Assembly (NCBI RefSeq): GCF_002760665.1
Contig: NZ_PDOB01000030.1
Coordinates: 1-55,987, forward strand
DNA: 55,987 bases
Reading direction: 5' to 3'
Source: Massilia psychrophila
GTDB taxonomy: Bacteria; Pseudomonadota; Gammaproteobacteria; Burkholderiales; Burkholderiaceae_D
Part shown: piece by piece, positions 35,400 through 43,948 of the stretch
Numbering within the stretch: the stretch's first letter is position 1
Layout: every line of letters starts with the position of its first letter
Notes under the pieces: model-generated
What the model was told of the DNA's origin: nothing
Databases searched by the model: none
What the model saw: only the letters and a program-made list of their open reading frames with translations
Translations under genes and position numbers: made by a program

Positions 35400-35606
35400 G
35401 CCAGCGTCGCTCTCGGTTCAGCAACTGCAAGCTCCACCGGCACCGCCGGCGGCATCACCGGCGGCACCGTCGCGGTCGACAACAACGGCAGCGGCCAACC
35501 GGTCAGCATGCCGGTCAGCGTCAGCGGCCAGACGTCGCTGATGCAGCCATACACCGGCGTGAACTATATAATCTGCGTGAATGGCATTTTCCCCTCGCGC
35601 CAATAA
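35400..35606 (+). pseudogene. C-terminal remnant of a phage tail-collar (microcystin-dependent-like) protein
   Basis: The last 65 codons read ATASSTGTAGGITGGTVAVD, then NNGSGQPVSMPVSVSGQTSL, and end MQPYTGVNYIICVNGIFPSR plus Gln. The ending matches the MQPY..NYII..GIFPSR terminus of tail-collar/MdpB-type proteins. Only the end survives; what lies upstream is unrelated sequence from the other strand. Intact tail-collar genes are often found with a GNAT gene, as here (35675), so the locus was probably whole in an ancestor. Confidence 0.6.
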
Positions 35607-35621
35607 GGTGTTCCGGCCTTG

Positions 35622-35652
35622 AATAAAAGTGCGGACCATCCGCACTTTTATT
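35622..35652. terminator. Bidirectional rho-independent terminator
   Basis: AATAAAAGTGCGGA (35622-35635) and TCCGCACTTTTATT (35639-35652) form a perfect 14-base stem with a CCA loop and A/T tracts at both sides. It follows the tail-collar remnant and precedes the GNAT gene by 22 bases. Confidence 0.85.
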
Positions 35653-35674
35653 ACGACTATTGACCTGACTTCCC

Positions 35675-36211
35675 ATGCTGCCCACCCCGCTCGCCTGCCT
35701 GCCTGATCTGCTGCTCCCGCTACGGGCGCGCGCAGTCGATGGCGGCGATACCGACTTCCTCGCCCGCCTGTATTTCTCGACCCGCCTCGACCTGCAGTCG
35801 ACGACGGCCGATCCGGCCTTTGTCGCCTCGCTGATCGCCATGCAGCAGCGTTTCCAGGCGGCCGGCTACCGCATTGACTTTCCCGGCGCCGGCTACCTGG
35901 TACTCGAACGCAACGGCGCGCCGTGCGGGCGCATTGTCGTCGACGCCAGAGAACAAGCGTTGCGGCTGGTCGATATCGCACTGCTGTCCGAGGCACGCGG
36001 ACAGGGCGTGGGCAGTCACATCCTGCGCGCCTTGCAAGGCTGCGCAACGCAACTCGGCTTGCTGTTGACGTTGTCGGTTCACCATAGCAATCCGAAGGCG
36101 CGCCGCCTCTACCTGGCGCTGGGGTTTCAAACGAGCAGCCGCGATGCGGTATCCGAGCAAATGGTGTACTCAAGCAAATCATACATCCGAACAAATGATG
36201 ATGTGGAATAA
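35675..36211 (+). CDS. GNAT-family N-acetyltransferase
   Basis: The protein has 178 residues. The acetyl-CoA-binding motif appears as LLSEARGQGVGSHILRALQ (R/QxxGxG), and the next strand is LLLTLSVHHSNPKARRLYLALGF, typical of motif B. It should transfer acetyl from acetyl-CoA to an amine of an unknown acceptor. In related genomes a GNAT gene with this ending accompanies tail-collar genes, which supports reading the upstream fragment as such a gene. A terminator separates it from that fragment. Confidence 0.85.
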   Translation: MLPTPLACLPDLLLPLRARAVDGGDTDFLARLYFSTRLDLQSTTADPAFVASLIAMQQRFQAAGYRIDFPGAGYLVLERNGAPCGRIVVDAREQALRLVDIALLSEARGQGVGSHILRALQGCATQLGLLLTLSVHHSNPKARRLYLALGFQTSSRDAVSEQMVYSSKSYIRTNDDVE

Positions 36212-36252
36212 TGGGCTGCCAGGCATCCGCCCCATCCATGTAAAGGCACCAC

Positions 36253-36912
36253 TTGAAAAAGTTTTTCCTGCACACATTTTTTACCAACCGTCCCCATTTG
36301 TCGATGGCGATCGCCTTCGGCGCGCTGGTGGCGTCGTTCAACCCGGGCAACCAGGAAATGATGACGCGCGCACTGATCGCGTGGAACGCCGCTGTGTGGT
36401 CCTACCTGATCGGGATGATGTGGGTCATCAAGCGCGCCGATCACCGCAAGGTGCGCGACGTCGCCGACAAGCAGGATGAAAACGCCGGGCTGGTGCTGGC
36501 CGTGCTGCTGGTCGCGGCGCTCTTTAGCTTGTCGGCGATTTTCTCCGAGCTCGCCGCACTGGCCGAAGCCAAGGGCGCCGAGCGCGCCGGACGCTACGCG
36601 CTGACCGTGTTGACCTTGTTCGGCTCATGGCTGCTGGTCGGCGTACTGTTCTGCTTCCATTATGCCCACATGTACTACCGCAATGCTTCGAAGACACTGC
36701 CGCTCAAGTTTCCCAACGACGAGAAGGAACCCAATTACTGGGACTTCCTGTATTTTTCGTTCACCATCTCGGTCGCGGTGCAGACATCGGATGTCAGCGT
36801 CATGACGCGCGCGATGCGCAAGCTGGTGCTCGGGCACTCGGTGCTAAACTTTTTTTTCAACCTGATCATCCTCGGCCTGTCGATTAACATCGCTGCCGGA
36901 CTGATCAAGTAG
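36253..36912 (+). CDS. DUF1345 family membrane protein
   Basis: The protein has 219 residues, starting at TTG 36253 (AAGG upstream; an internal ATG at 36304 is the alternative). Five to six transmembrane helices are apparent. The family's conserved core is present: LVGVLFCFHYAHMYYRNA, EPNYWDFLYFSFTISVAVQTSDVSV and FFFNLIILGLSINI. DUF1345 proteins are inner-membrane proteins of unknown role; the SDVSV turn near the end resembles a pore-like segment of channel-type proteins. Confidence 0.88.
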   Translation: MKKFFLHTFFTNRPHLSMAIAFGALVASFNPGNQEMMTRALIAWNAAVWSYLIGMMWVIKRADHRKVRDVADKQDENAGLVLAVLLVAALFSLSAIFSELAALAEAKGAERAGRYALTVLTLFGSWLLVGVLFCFHYAHMYYRNASKTLPLKFPNDEKEPNYWDFLYFSFTISVAVQTSDVSVMTRAMRKLVLGHSVLNFFFNLIILGLSINIAAGLIK

Positions 36913-37025
36913 GTACTTGAGGTGCTGCAATCGAGCCGGGCGTGGGCACTGCGCCGAAAGGTGTAATATCGATTTGCAAGCCCATGGTTGGGGCCCGCAT
37001 TTGATGAACAACCAAGGAGTGACTT

Positions 37026-37409
37026 ATGCAAATCAACATTAATACCGACAAGACCATTGAACGCCATCAAGGCCTCGACGACCACGTCGAAACCGTAGTC
37101 CAGGCCGCTGTAAGCCGATTCCGCGACCACATTACCCGCGTTGAAGTGCACCTCAGTGACGAAAACAGCCAGAAATCTGCCGACGGCGGCAACCGCTGCA
37201 TGCTCGAAGCACGTGTCACCGGCTACCAGCCGATCGCCGTCACCGAACATTCGATCAACCTGCACCAGGCCATTAGCGGCGCAGCTGACAAGCTCAAGCG
37301 CGCGGTGGACAGCGCCCTCGGCCGCCTGCACGACAAGCACATGCACAAGTCGCCGACCATCGCCGACGTGACGGACGTCACGGACGAAATCAACGAAAAA
37401 TCAAGCTGA
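37026..37409 (+). CDS. HPF/RaiA-type ribosome-associated protein
   Basis: The protein has 127 residues. It has the S30AE-like fold pattern: an N-terminal strand MQININTDKTIE, then VVQAAVSRFRDHITRVEVHL and LHQAISGAADKLKRAVDSAL. Such factors bind the 30S subunit when growth slows and promote ribosome resting or 100S formation. An AAGGAG site lies before the start. It is a stand-alone gene with a strong terminator just behind. Betaproteobacteria also have a longer HPF near rpoN, so this is probably a second paralogue. Confidence 0.82.
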   Translation: MQININTDKTIERHQGLDDHVETVVQAAVSRFRDHITRVEVHLSDENSQKSADGGNRCMLEARVTGYQPIAVTEHSINLHQAISGAADKLKRAVDSALGRLHDKHMHKSPTIADVTDVTDEINEKSS

Positions 37410-37427
37410 AACCAGCCAGAATGCGTT

Positions 37428-37458
37428 GAAAACGGCGGCCCGCAAGGCCGCCGTTTTC
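37428..37458. terminator. Rho-independent terminator after HPF-like gene
   Basis: GAAAACGGCGGCC (37428-37440) and GGCCGCCGTTTTC (37446-37458) form a perfect 13-base stem with a 5-base loop. Being symmetrical with A/T ends, it could serve both the HPF gene and the convergent BtuF-like gene. Confidence 0.85.
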
Positions 37459-37483
37459 ACGTGGTAAGAGCCGCGCGGGGTGG

Positions 37484-38284
37484 TCACGGTGAACGCGACA
37501 TGTTTCCCTTGGCAAGCTGACCCAGGTAGGCGAGGCCCGCCAGCGAACGGCTGCCATACCATGACATCATTTCGCCATCGACCAGGCGGACCGGCTTGCC
37601 AATCTGTGTTTCCAGCGCGGCGGCGTGGGCGTCCGTGAAGCGGTACGGTTCGGTCGACAGCAGCACGCCGTCGATGCCTTCGATGAGCTCGAGGTTCCAG
37701 TCGAAGCGCGGATAACGGGCGGGATCGTCAAGCCGCGGCACGTTCCAGCCGATCTCGGCCATCATGCGGGCAATATAGGTGTCTTGCGACACACTCATCC
37801 ACGGGTCCTGCCAAATGCAGTACAGCATCGTTTGCGGCGGGCCTTTCGGCGCCGCGCGCAGCGCCGCGTAGTGCGCTTCGAACTGTTCGCACCACGCCGC
37901 CGCCCTGGCGTCGGCGCAGAACACGGCGCCCATCAGGCGCGCCAGCGCGAGGTTGTCGCGCGGGGCCAGCGGATGGGTAACGACAATGTGCGGGATGAAT
38001 TCGGCCAGTGCCGCGACGGTCGGCTTTTCGTTTTCGTCGATGTTGACCACCAGGTGGGTCGGCGCCAGTTGCCGGATTTTCTCAACGTTGACGTCCTTGG
38101 TGCCGCCCACCTTGGCAATTGCCGCCACCAGCGGCGCCGGATGGATGCAGAAACCGGTGCGCCCGACCAGTTGCTCGGCCAGCCCCAGTTCGCACAGCAG
38201 TTCGGTAATCGACGGCACCAGCGAGATGATGCGGGCGTGCGGCTCGGGAGCGTGATGGACGCCAACGGCATCGTGCATGACCAT
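37484..38284 (-). CDS. BtuF/FepB-like helical-backbone metal-receptor protein
   Basis: The protein has 266 residues from the ATG at 38284 (a TTG at 38311 and an ATG at 38278 are also possible). It has the class III binding-protein fold: HARIISLVPSITELLCELGL, LVGRTGFCIHP, and VVNIDENEKPTVAALAE. Relatives bind cobalamin or siderophores for ABC importers, but this copy has no signal peptide and no permease or ATPase beside it. Cytoplasmic versions are common in betaproteobacteria and their ligand is unknown. Confidence 0.85.
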   Translation of the reverse strand: MVMHDAVGVHHAPEPHARIISLVPSITELLCELGLAEQLVGRTGFCIHPAPLVAAIAKVGGTKDVNVEKIRQLAPTHLVVNIDENEKPTVAALAEFIPHIVVTHPLAPRDNLALARLMGAVFCADARAAAWCEQFEAHYAALRAAPKGPPQTMLYCIWQDPWMSVSQDTYIARMMAEIGWNVPRLDDPARYPRFDWNLELIEGIDGVLLSTEPYRFTDAHAAALETQIGKPVRLVDGEMMSWYGSRSLAGLAYLGQLAKGNMSRSP

Positions 38285-38430
38285 GGTGTGTTCCAGACGG
38301 GTGAGTGCCAAAGAAACCGCTATTGGAACACTGTTGTTTATCGCGCGCCAGCCTCTTGATCGCGGTGGCGATGCGTTATTATGTTATTGCTTATTAGAAT
38401 TATATTTAATCCTTGATTTGAAAGCCTCAT

Positions 38431-39378
38431 TTGGAACACATTGGCAGCTTCGGCGCCTCAAGCTACAGCCTTCGCGACATGCAATTGTTTCGCGATGCGG
38501 ATGAAGCGCAGCTGGCCGCCGCGCTGGCCGACTGCGTCGTCTGCCGGCTGGCGAAAGGCAAGCGGCTGGCCGACAGCTTCCGCGCGCGGCTGTACATCGT
38601 GCTCTCCGGCGCGCTGGCCGAGGCTGGCACCGACGGCACCGTCAACAAGATCCTGCCCGGCGAGAGCGTCGGCGAACAGTCGGTGCTCGACGAAGCGACC
38701 AACCTGGCCGACATCAGCGCGCTTGACGTCACCGAATTGCTGCTGATCGAAGCCGACCTGGTATGGCAGTTGATCGACCAGTCGAACGGCGTCGCGCGCA
38801 ACCTGCTGCGGCTGCTGTCGTTTCGCATCCGCGCCGCCAGCGCGCTGCTGCGGCGGCGCCAGAAGCTGGGCGAATTCTACCGCCAGCTGTCGATGAACGA
38901 CGGCCTGACCGGGCTCTACAACCGCGCCTGGCTTGACGACATGCTGCCCAAGCTGGTGGCGACCGCCCGGCGCACCGGCGGTCCACTGTCGGTGGTGATG
39001 ATCGACCTCGACCATTTCAAGCGTTTCAACGACACCCACGGCCACCTGGCCGGCGACGACGCCTTGCGCAGGGCGGCGGCAATCATCAACGCCGCCCTGC
39101 GCCCGTCCGACTTCGCGGTGCGCTACGGCGGCGAGGAAATGGTGGTGCTGCTACCGGAAACGAGCGACAAGCTGGCGACGCTGGTGGCCGAGCGGCTCTG
39201 CCTGCGGCTGCGGCAAGTCGTCATCTTCGGCGACATGCGCCTGCCGATGCCGCACCTGACCGGTTCGTTCGGCGTTGCCACCCTTGAGGTTGCGATGGAC
39301 GAACTGCAACTGCTGGCAGCGGCCGACGCTGCCCTCTACCGCGCCAAGCAGGCCGGCCGCGACCGGATTTCACTTTAG
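38431..39378 (+). CDS. Diguanylate cyclase with cyclic-nucleotide-binding-like sensor
   Basis: The protein has 315 residues from the TTG at 38431 (an ATG at 38479 would remove 16 residues). Residues 20-125 resemble a cNMP-binding beta-roll (LYIVLSGALAE, ILPGESVGEQSVLD). Residues 155-313 form a GGDEF domain: NDGLTGLYNRAWLD, VMIDLDHFKRFND, and the active-site loop GGEEM at 233-237. The product-inhibition site RPSD (224-227) is intact, five residues ahead of it. It should make c-di-GMP from GTP under control of a small ligand. It is divergent from the BtuF-like gene. Confidence 0.88.
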   Translation: MEHIGSFGASSYSLRDMQLFRDADEAQLAAALADCVVCRLAKGKRLADSFRARLYIVLSGALAEAGTDGTVNKILPGESVGEQSVLDEATNLADISALDVTELLLIEADLVWQLIDQSNGVARNLLRLLSFRIRAASALLRRRQKLGEFYRQLSMNDGLTGLYNRAWLDDMLPKLVATARRTGGPLSVVMIDLDHFKRFNDTHGHLAGDDALRRAAAIINAALRPSDFAVRYGGEEMVVLLPETSDKLATLVAERLCLRLRQVVIFGDMRLPMPHLTGSFGVATLEVAMDELQLLAAADAALYRAKQAGRDRISL

Positions 39379-39510
39379 CAAGAACCGCACCAACCGAAGA
39401 GCAGCAAAACAGCCGAACCACTGCGGCCGCGCTCCCGCCCGCGCGGCTTTTGTGACACCATCTTATTGAAAGGCGCGAAGCCGCGCCCTCCTCCATTCAC
39501 CTGAGCAACC

Positions 39511-40959
39511 ATGACGACCCACACATTTCTCTGGCACGACTACGAAACTTTCGGCGCGGTGCCGCGGCGCGACCGCCCGGCCCAGTTCGCCGCGATCCGT
39601 ACCGACGCCAGCCTCAACGAGATCGGCGACCCGATCATGCTGTACTGCCAACCGGCGCCCGATTTCCTGCCTGATCCGCAGTCCTGCCTGATCACCGGCA
39701 TCACGCCGCAGCAATGCCTTGAATGGGGCGTGGCCGAGCACCAGTTCGCCGCCACCATTGAAGCGGCGTTCAGCCAGCCCGGCACGATCGGCGTCGGCTA
39801 CAACACCATCCGCTTCGACGACGAGGTCACTCGCTACCTGTTCTGGCGCAACCTGATCGATCCGTACGCGCGCGAGTGGCAAAACAATTGCGGCCGTTGG
39901 GATTTATTGGACGTCGTGCGCATGACGTACGCGCTGCGCCCGGAAGGCATCGAATGGCCGATACGCGAAGACGGCAAGCCGAGCTTTCGGCTGGAAGATC
40001 TGGCGCGCGCCAACGGCTTGCTGCACGAAACGGCGCACGACGCGCTGTCGGACGTGCGCGCCACTATCGCACTGGCCAAGCTGATCCGCGATCGCCAGCC
40101 GAAGCTGTTCGATTTCTGCCTCGGCCTGCACAAGAAGGACAAAGTGTCGACCGAGATGGGGCTGCACCTGGCGCCCGCCAGCCGCGCGCCGTTCCTGCAC
40201 GTGTCGGGCATGTTCCCGACCGAGCGCGGCTGCCTGGCGCTGATGTGGCCGCTGGCCTTTCACCCGACCAACAAGAACGAAGTGCTGGTCTGGGACTGCA
40301 GCCATGACCCGGCCGAGTTGTTCGGCCTGGACGCCGACACCATCCGGCAACGCATGTTCACGCGCAGCGCCGACTTGCCGGAAGGGGTCACGCGGCTGCC
40401 GATCAAGAGCATCCACGTCAACAAGTCGCCGATGCTGGTGGCCAACCTCAAAACGCTCAGTCCGGCCATGGCCGAGCGCTGGGGCATCGACCTCGAGCAG
40501 GGCCGCACCTTCGCCCAGGCCGCGGCAAGCGGGCCCGACATGGCGGCGGTCTGGGCCGAGGTCTATACCCGCCCGGCCAGCGGCGAAGCGTTTGACGTCG
40601 ACGAGGACTTGTACGGCGGCTTCGTCGGCAACAACGACCGCCGCAAGCTTGCCTCGCTGCGCGCCGAAACGCCCGAAAAACTGGCTTTGGTACGCCCGTC
40701 GTTCGACGACGAACGGCTCGAGGAATTGTTCTTCCGTTACCGCGCGCGCAATTTCCCGCAGACGCTGGGCGAGGCCGAGGCGACTTATTGGGAGCAGCAC
40801 CGCGCGGCTAAACTGTTCGACGGCAAAGGCGGTGCGCGCACCATCGAGCAGCTGTTTGCCGAAATCGATGCGCTGTCGGAAGACGCCGACGAACGCGCCG
40901 AAGATATATTGGGTGCGCTGTACGACTATGCCGAAGCGATTGCCCCGACCCGGCAGTAG
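39511..40959 (+). CDS. sbcB: Exodeoxyribonuclease I
   Basis: The protein has 482 residues and degrades single-stranded DNA from the 3' end. The N-terminal DEDD exonuclease domain begins FLWHDYETFGAVPRRDRPAQF with the Asp/Glu pair in DYETFG, and continues with GYNTIRFDDEVTRYLFWRN and the HDALSDVRATIALAK motif. The SH3-like and helical domains of ExoI follow (MYPTERGCLAL-like region, then PDMAAVWAEVY). Family length is about 475, so it is complete. It converges with pyrF. Confidence 0.93.
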   Translation: MTTHTFLWHDYETFGAVPRRDRPAQFAAIRTDASLNEIGDPIMLYCQPAPDFLPDPQSCLITGITPQQCLEWGVAEHQFAATIEAAFSQPGTIGVGYNTIRFDDEVTRYLFWRNLIDPYAREWQNNCGRWDLLDVVRMTYALRPEGIEWPIREDGKPSFRLEDLARANGLLHETAHDALSDVRATIALAKLIRDRQPKLFDFCLGLHKKDKVSTEMGLHLAPASRAPFLHVSGMFPTERGCLALMWPLAFHPTNKNEVLVWDCSHDPAELFGLDADTIRQRMFTRSADLPEGVTRLPIKSIHVNKSPMLVANLKTLSPAMAERWGIDLEQGRTFAQAAASGPDMAAVWAEVYTRPASGEAFDVDEDLYGGFVGNNDRRKLASLRAETPEKLALVRPSFDDERLEELFFRYRARNFPQTLGEAEATYWEQHRAAKLFDGKGGARTIEQLFAEIDALSEDADERAEDILGALYDYAEAIAPTRQ

Positions 40960-40983
40960 CGGTCCAGCGTTAAGCTGTGAAAA

Positions 40984-41802
40984 TTAACGATGTAAATTAA
41001 TGGCGTCGCGCGTTTCCAGCGCGACCCGCCCCGCCGCCGCGGCAAAATCTTCGTCCGCCGCCGGCGTCGCATACAGGATCGCGCGCGACGAACTGATCAT
41101 CATCCCGGCGCCGGCGCCGCTCTTGCCCGAGGTGACGGTCGCCTCGATGTCGCCGCCTTGCGCGCCGATGCCCGGCACCAGCAGCGGCATGTCGCCAACG
41201 ATCGCCCGTACCTGCGCCAGTTCGTCGGGAAACGTGGCGCCGACCACCAGCGCGCATTGGCCGTTGCGGTTCCACTTGCCGGCCACCATGGCGGCGACGT
41301 GCTGGTACAGCGGCTTGCCGTCGACGTTCAAAAATTGCAGGTCGGAGCCGCCGGCGTTCGAGGTGCGGCACAGGATGATTTGCCCGCGGTCGCTCCATTC
41401 GAAATAGGGCTCGACCGAGTCGAAGCCCATGTACGGGCTGAGCGTGACGGCGTCGGCGCCGTAGCGGTCGTACGCTTCGCGCGCATACTGATGCGCCGTG
41501 GCGCCGATGTCGCCGCGCTTGGCGTCGAGGATCAGGGGGACGTGCGGATGGTGCTGGCGCAGGTAGTCGCAGATTTTCTCAAGCTGCGGCTCGGCGCCGA
41601 GCGCGGCGAAATAGGCGATCTGCGGCTTGAACGCGCACGCCAGGGCCGCCGTCGCATCGATGATCGCCTTGCAGAAGGTGACGATGCCGTCCGGCTGGTG
41701 CTGCAAGTGCGGCGGCATGCGCGCCAGGTCGGGATCGAGTCCGACGCATAACAGCGAATCATTGGTGGCCCACGCGGCGGACAGCTTATCGATAAAATTC
41801 AT
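40984..41802 (-). CDS. pyrF: Orotidine-5'-phosphate decarboxylase
   Basis: The protein has 272 residues from the ATG at 41802, with GAGG upstream. It is the type 2 PyrF, longer than the E. coli form. [14 protein letters not shown] opens the barrel, the catalytic DAKRGDIG follows, and [12 protein letters not shown] and [14 protein letters not shown] are conserved. It makes UMP from OMP as the last step of pyrimidine synthesis. The gene converges with sbcB. Confidence 0.95.
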   Translation of the reverse strand: MNFIDKLSAAWATNDSLLCVGLDPDLARMPPHLQHQPDGIVTFCKAIIDATAALACAFKPQIAYFAALGAEPQLEKICDYLRQHHPHVPLILDAKRGDIGATAHQYAREAYDRYGADAVTLSPYMGFDSVEPYFEWSDRGQIILCRTSNAGGSDLQFLNVDGKPLYQHVAAMVAGKWNRNGQCALVVGATFPDELAQVRAIVGDMPLLVPGIGAQGGDIEATVTSGKSGAGAGMMISSSRAILYATPAADEDFAAAAGRVALETRDAINLHR

Positions 41803-41938
41803 GGCATGGACCTCGTCATTTTTTGCGAACCCGGCATTGTACCGTGTCCGCCTTCGGCTCCGCCCACAAGAACAGGCATGATCGATCCATTTAGGGTATA
41901 TTTTTATCCATTGAACAACTTGCCAGGACATTAGCATC

Positions 41939-42550
41939 ATGACCATTCACGCATTTGCACGTTGGACCCGCCTGATTTTCGCCGCTACATTCATGGCGGC
42001 CCTGCTGTCGGGCTGCGGTTACAACCAGTTCCAGACCAAGGACGAGGCCACCAAGGCGGCCTGGAGCGAAGTGGTCAACCAGTACCAGCGCCGTGCCGAC
42101 CTGATTCCGAACCTGGTCAATACCGTCAAGGGTTACGCCTCGCATGAAAAAGATACCCTCGAAGCGGTGACGCGCGCGCGCGCGGCCGCCACCAGCATGC
42201 AGGTCACGCCCGAGGTGCTCAACGACCCGGCCGCGCTGGAGAAATTCCAGAAGCTGCAAGGCGACGTGTCGAGCGCCCTGTCGCGCCTGCTGGTGGTGAC
42301 GGAAAATTATCCGAATTTGAAGGCCGACGCCGGTTTTCGCGACCTGCAGTCCCAGCTGGAAGGCACCGAGAACCGCATCACGGTGGCACGCAACCGCTAC
42401 ATCACCTCGGTCCAGGATTACAACGTGATGGCGCGCAGTTTTCCGAACAACCTGACGGCGATGGTGTTCGGCTACAAGGTCAAGCCTAACTTTACGGTCG
42501 AAAACGAGAAGGCGATCTCGACCGCACCGACCGTCAATTTCGGCAAATAA
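41939..42550 (+). CDS. lemA: LemA family protein
   Basis: The protein has 203 residues. An N-terminal lipobox-like segment ends LLSGC at Cys26, so it may be a lipoprotein. The helical LemA domain follows with [20 protein letters not shown] and [14 protein letters not shown], and [19 protein letters not shown] near the end. The next two genes encode TPM-domain proteins, the usual partners of lemA. The cellular role is not settled; membrane quality control has been suggested for related operons. It is divergent from pyrF. Confidence 0.93.
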   Translation: MTIHAFARWTRLIFAATFMAALLSGCGYNQFQTKDEATKAAWSEVVNQYQRRADLIPNLVNTVKGYASHEKDTLEAVTRARAAATSMQVTPEVLNDPAALEKFQKLQGDVSSALSRLLVVTENYPNLKADAGFRDLQSQLEGTENRITVARNRYITSVQDYNVMARSFPNNLTAMVFGYKVKPNFTVENEKAISTAPTVNFGK

Positions 42551-42551
42551 G

Positions 42552-43358
42552 ATGCTAAAGTCGACTACCCGGTTGCATTTCCTGTGGGCGGCTATGCTGG
42601 CGCTGGCGCTGGCGCTGGCCTGTTCCGGCGCCGCGCAAGCCCAGCTGGCGGCGGTGCCGAAGCTGACCGGCCACGTGATCGACCAGGCCGGCATGCTCGC
42701 GCCGGGCCAGCGCGACAAGCTCGAGGCCGTGCTCACCGATTACGAAGCAAAGACCGGCAGCCAGATCGCCGTGCTGCTGGTGAACTCGACCGAGCCGGAG
42801 CAGATCGAGCAGTACAGCATCCGCGTCAGCGACGCCTGGAAACTGGGCCGCAAAGGCGTCGACGACGGCGTATTGCTGATGGTTGCCAAGGATAATCCGG
42901 CGGCGCTGCGGCGCCTGCGCATCGAGGCCGGGCGCGGCGTCCAGGGCGTGCTGACGGACGCCCAGTCCAAGCGCATCCTGCAAGACGTCATCGCGCCCCA
43001 TTTCAAGCAGAACCAGTATTACGACGGCCTGGTGGCCGGGGTCGGCGCCATCGCCACCCTGCTCAACCAGGAACAGTTTCCGCAAGCGCCGCAAGGTCAG
43101 GCGGCCCAGTCATCCGGCGGTGGCTTGCTGGTGCCACTGTTGCTGTTCGGCGCGTTCGTGCTGATGTCGATCTTCCGTCCGCGCCGCTCTCGCCTGTCGC
43201 GCGGCGGCTGGGGCGGCGGCGCCACCGGGTTTATTCTCGGCACCGCGCTCGGCAGCCTGGCCCGTGGTGGTGGGGGCGGCTTCGGCGGCGGCGGCGGCGG
43301 CGGATTTTCGGGCGGCGGTGGCGGTTTCGACGGCGGCGGCGCCTCGGGCAACTGGTGA
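42552..43358 (+). CDS. TPM-domain protein (YgcG-like), exported
   Basis: The protein has 268 residues. An N-terminal signal (LWAAMLALALALACSGAAQA) is followed by the TPM domain at about residues 35-180 (VIDQAGMLAPGQRDKLEAVL, GSQIAVLLVNST, WKLGRKGVDDGVLLMVAKDN). A transmembrane helix follows (about 193-215) and then a Gly-rich tail ending GGGASGNW. It begins one base after lemA and overlaps the next start codon (TGATG), so the three genes form one operon. The TPM fold carries phosphatase or scaffold activity in other proteins. Confidence 0.9.
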   Translation: MLKSTTRLHFLWAAMLALALALACSGAAQAQLAAVPKLTGHVIDQAGMLAPGQRDKLEAVLTDYEAKTGSQIAVLLVNSTEPEQIEQYSIRVSDAWKLGRKGVDDGVLLMVAKDNPAALRRLRIEAGRGVQGVLTDAQSKRILQDVIAPHFKQNQYYDGLVAGVGAIATLLNQEQFPQAPQGQAAQSSGGGLLVPLLLFGAFVLMSIFRPRRSRLSRGGWGGGATGFILGTALGSLARGGGGGFGGGGGGGFSGGGGGFDGGGASGNW

Positions 43359-43870
43359 TGAGCACAGTGACCCAACGCCTGGCGCGCGCACTACGCCACT
43401 GGAAGACCAGTGCGGCCGACGGCCGCCGCGCCTTCCCCCAGGAAACGCTGGCCGCGGTCGGCCTTGCCATTACCGCCGGCGAGCAAACCCATCGCAGCGA
43501 GCTCCGATTAATTGTCGAGGCATCGATGCCGTTCGACGCCATCTGGGCCGACGTCAGCAATCGCCAGCGCGCGCTGGCACTGTTCGCCGAGCACGGCGTA
43601 TGGGATACCGAAGACAATTGCGGCGTGCTCATCTATATCAACCTGGCCGAACGCACGGTCGATATCGTGGCCGACCGCAACGTCAACCGCAAGATCGACA
43701 GTACGACTTGGCAAGCGGTGTGTGCCACCATGACTGCCGGGTTCGCGCGCGGGCAATTTCAGGACAGTACCATCGCCGCGGTGGCCCACGTCAACACACT
43801 GTTGCAGGCGCACTTCCCGGCGACCGGCGCGCGCGCCAACGAATTGCCGGACAATCCGATCCTGATGTAG
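43358..43870 (+). CDS. TPM-domain protein, third gene of lemA operon
   Basis: The protein has 170 residues from the ATG at 43358, which overlaps the stop codon of the preceding gene; a GTG one codon upstream is also open. The TPM fold reads as IVEASMPFDAIWADVSNRQRA, FAEHGVWDTEDNCGVLIYIN and VDIVADRNVNRKID. It has no signal peptide and no Gly-rich tail, unlike its neighbour, and so is probably cytoplasmic or attached through partners. The lemA-TPM-TPM order is typical of betaproteobacteria. Confidence 0.88.
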   Translation: MSTVTQRLARALRHWKTSAADGRRAFPQETLAAVGLAITAGEQTHRSELRLIVEASMPFDAIWADVSNRQRALALFAEHGVWDTEDNCGVLIYINLAERTVDIVADRNVNRKIDSTTWQAVCATMTAGFARGQFQDSTIAAVAHVNTLLQAHFPATGARANELPDNPILM

Positions 43871-43948
43871 GCGGGCCGCGCGAAACCTCCCACAACGCGG
43901 TGCGCAATGGGTAAAATTCGCTGTTCCCTAAATCCATCGAAAGCGCTT

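Larger units (their letters stand above)
34863..35674. other. Decayed locus
   Basis: The 812-base stretch holds no intact gene. On the minus strand there are broken pieces of a large Ig-like/RTX/DUF4214 protein. On the plus strand the last part reads as the C-terminus of a tail-collar-type protein, ending at 35606. A bidirectional terminator follows at 35622. The fragments abut without spacers, as after deletions. Confidence 0.6.
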
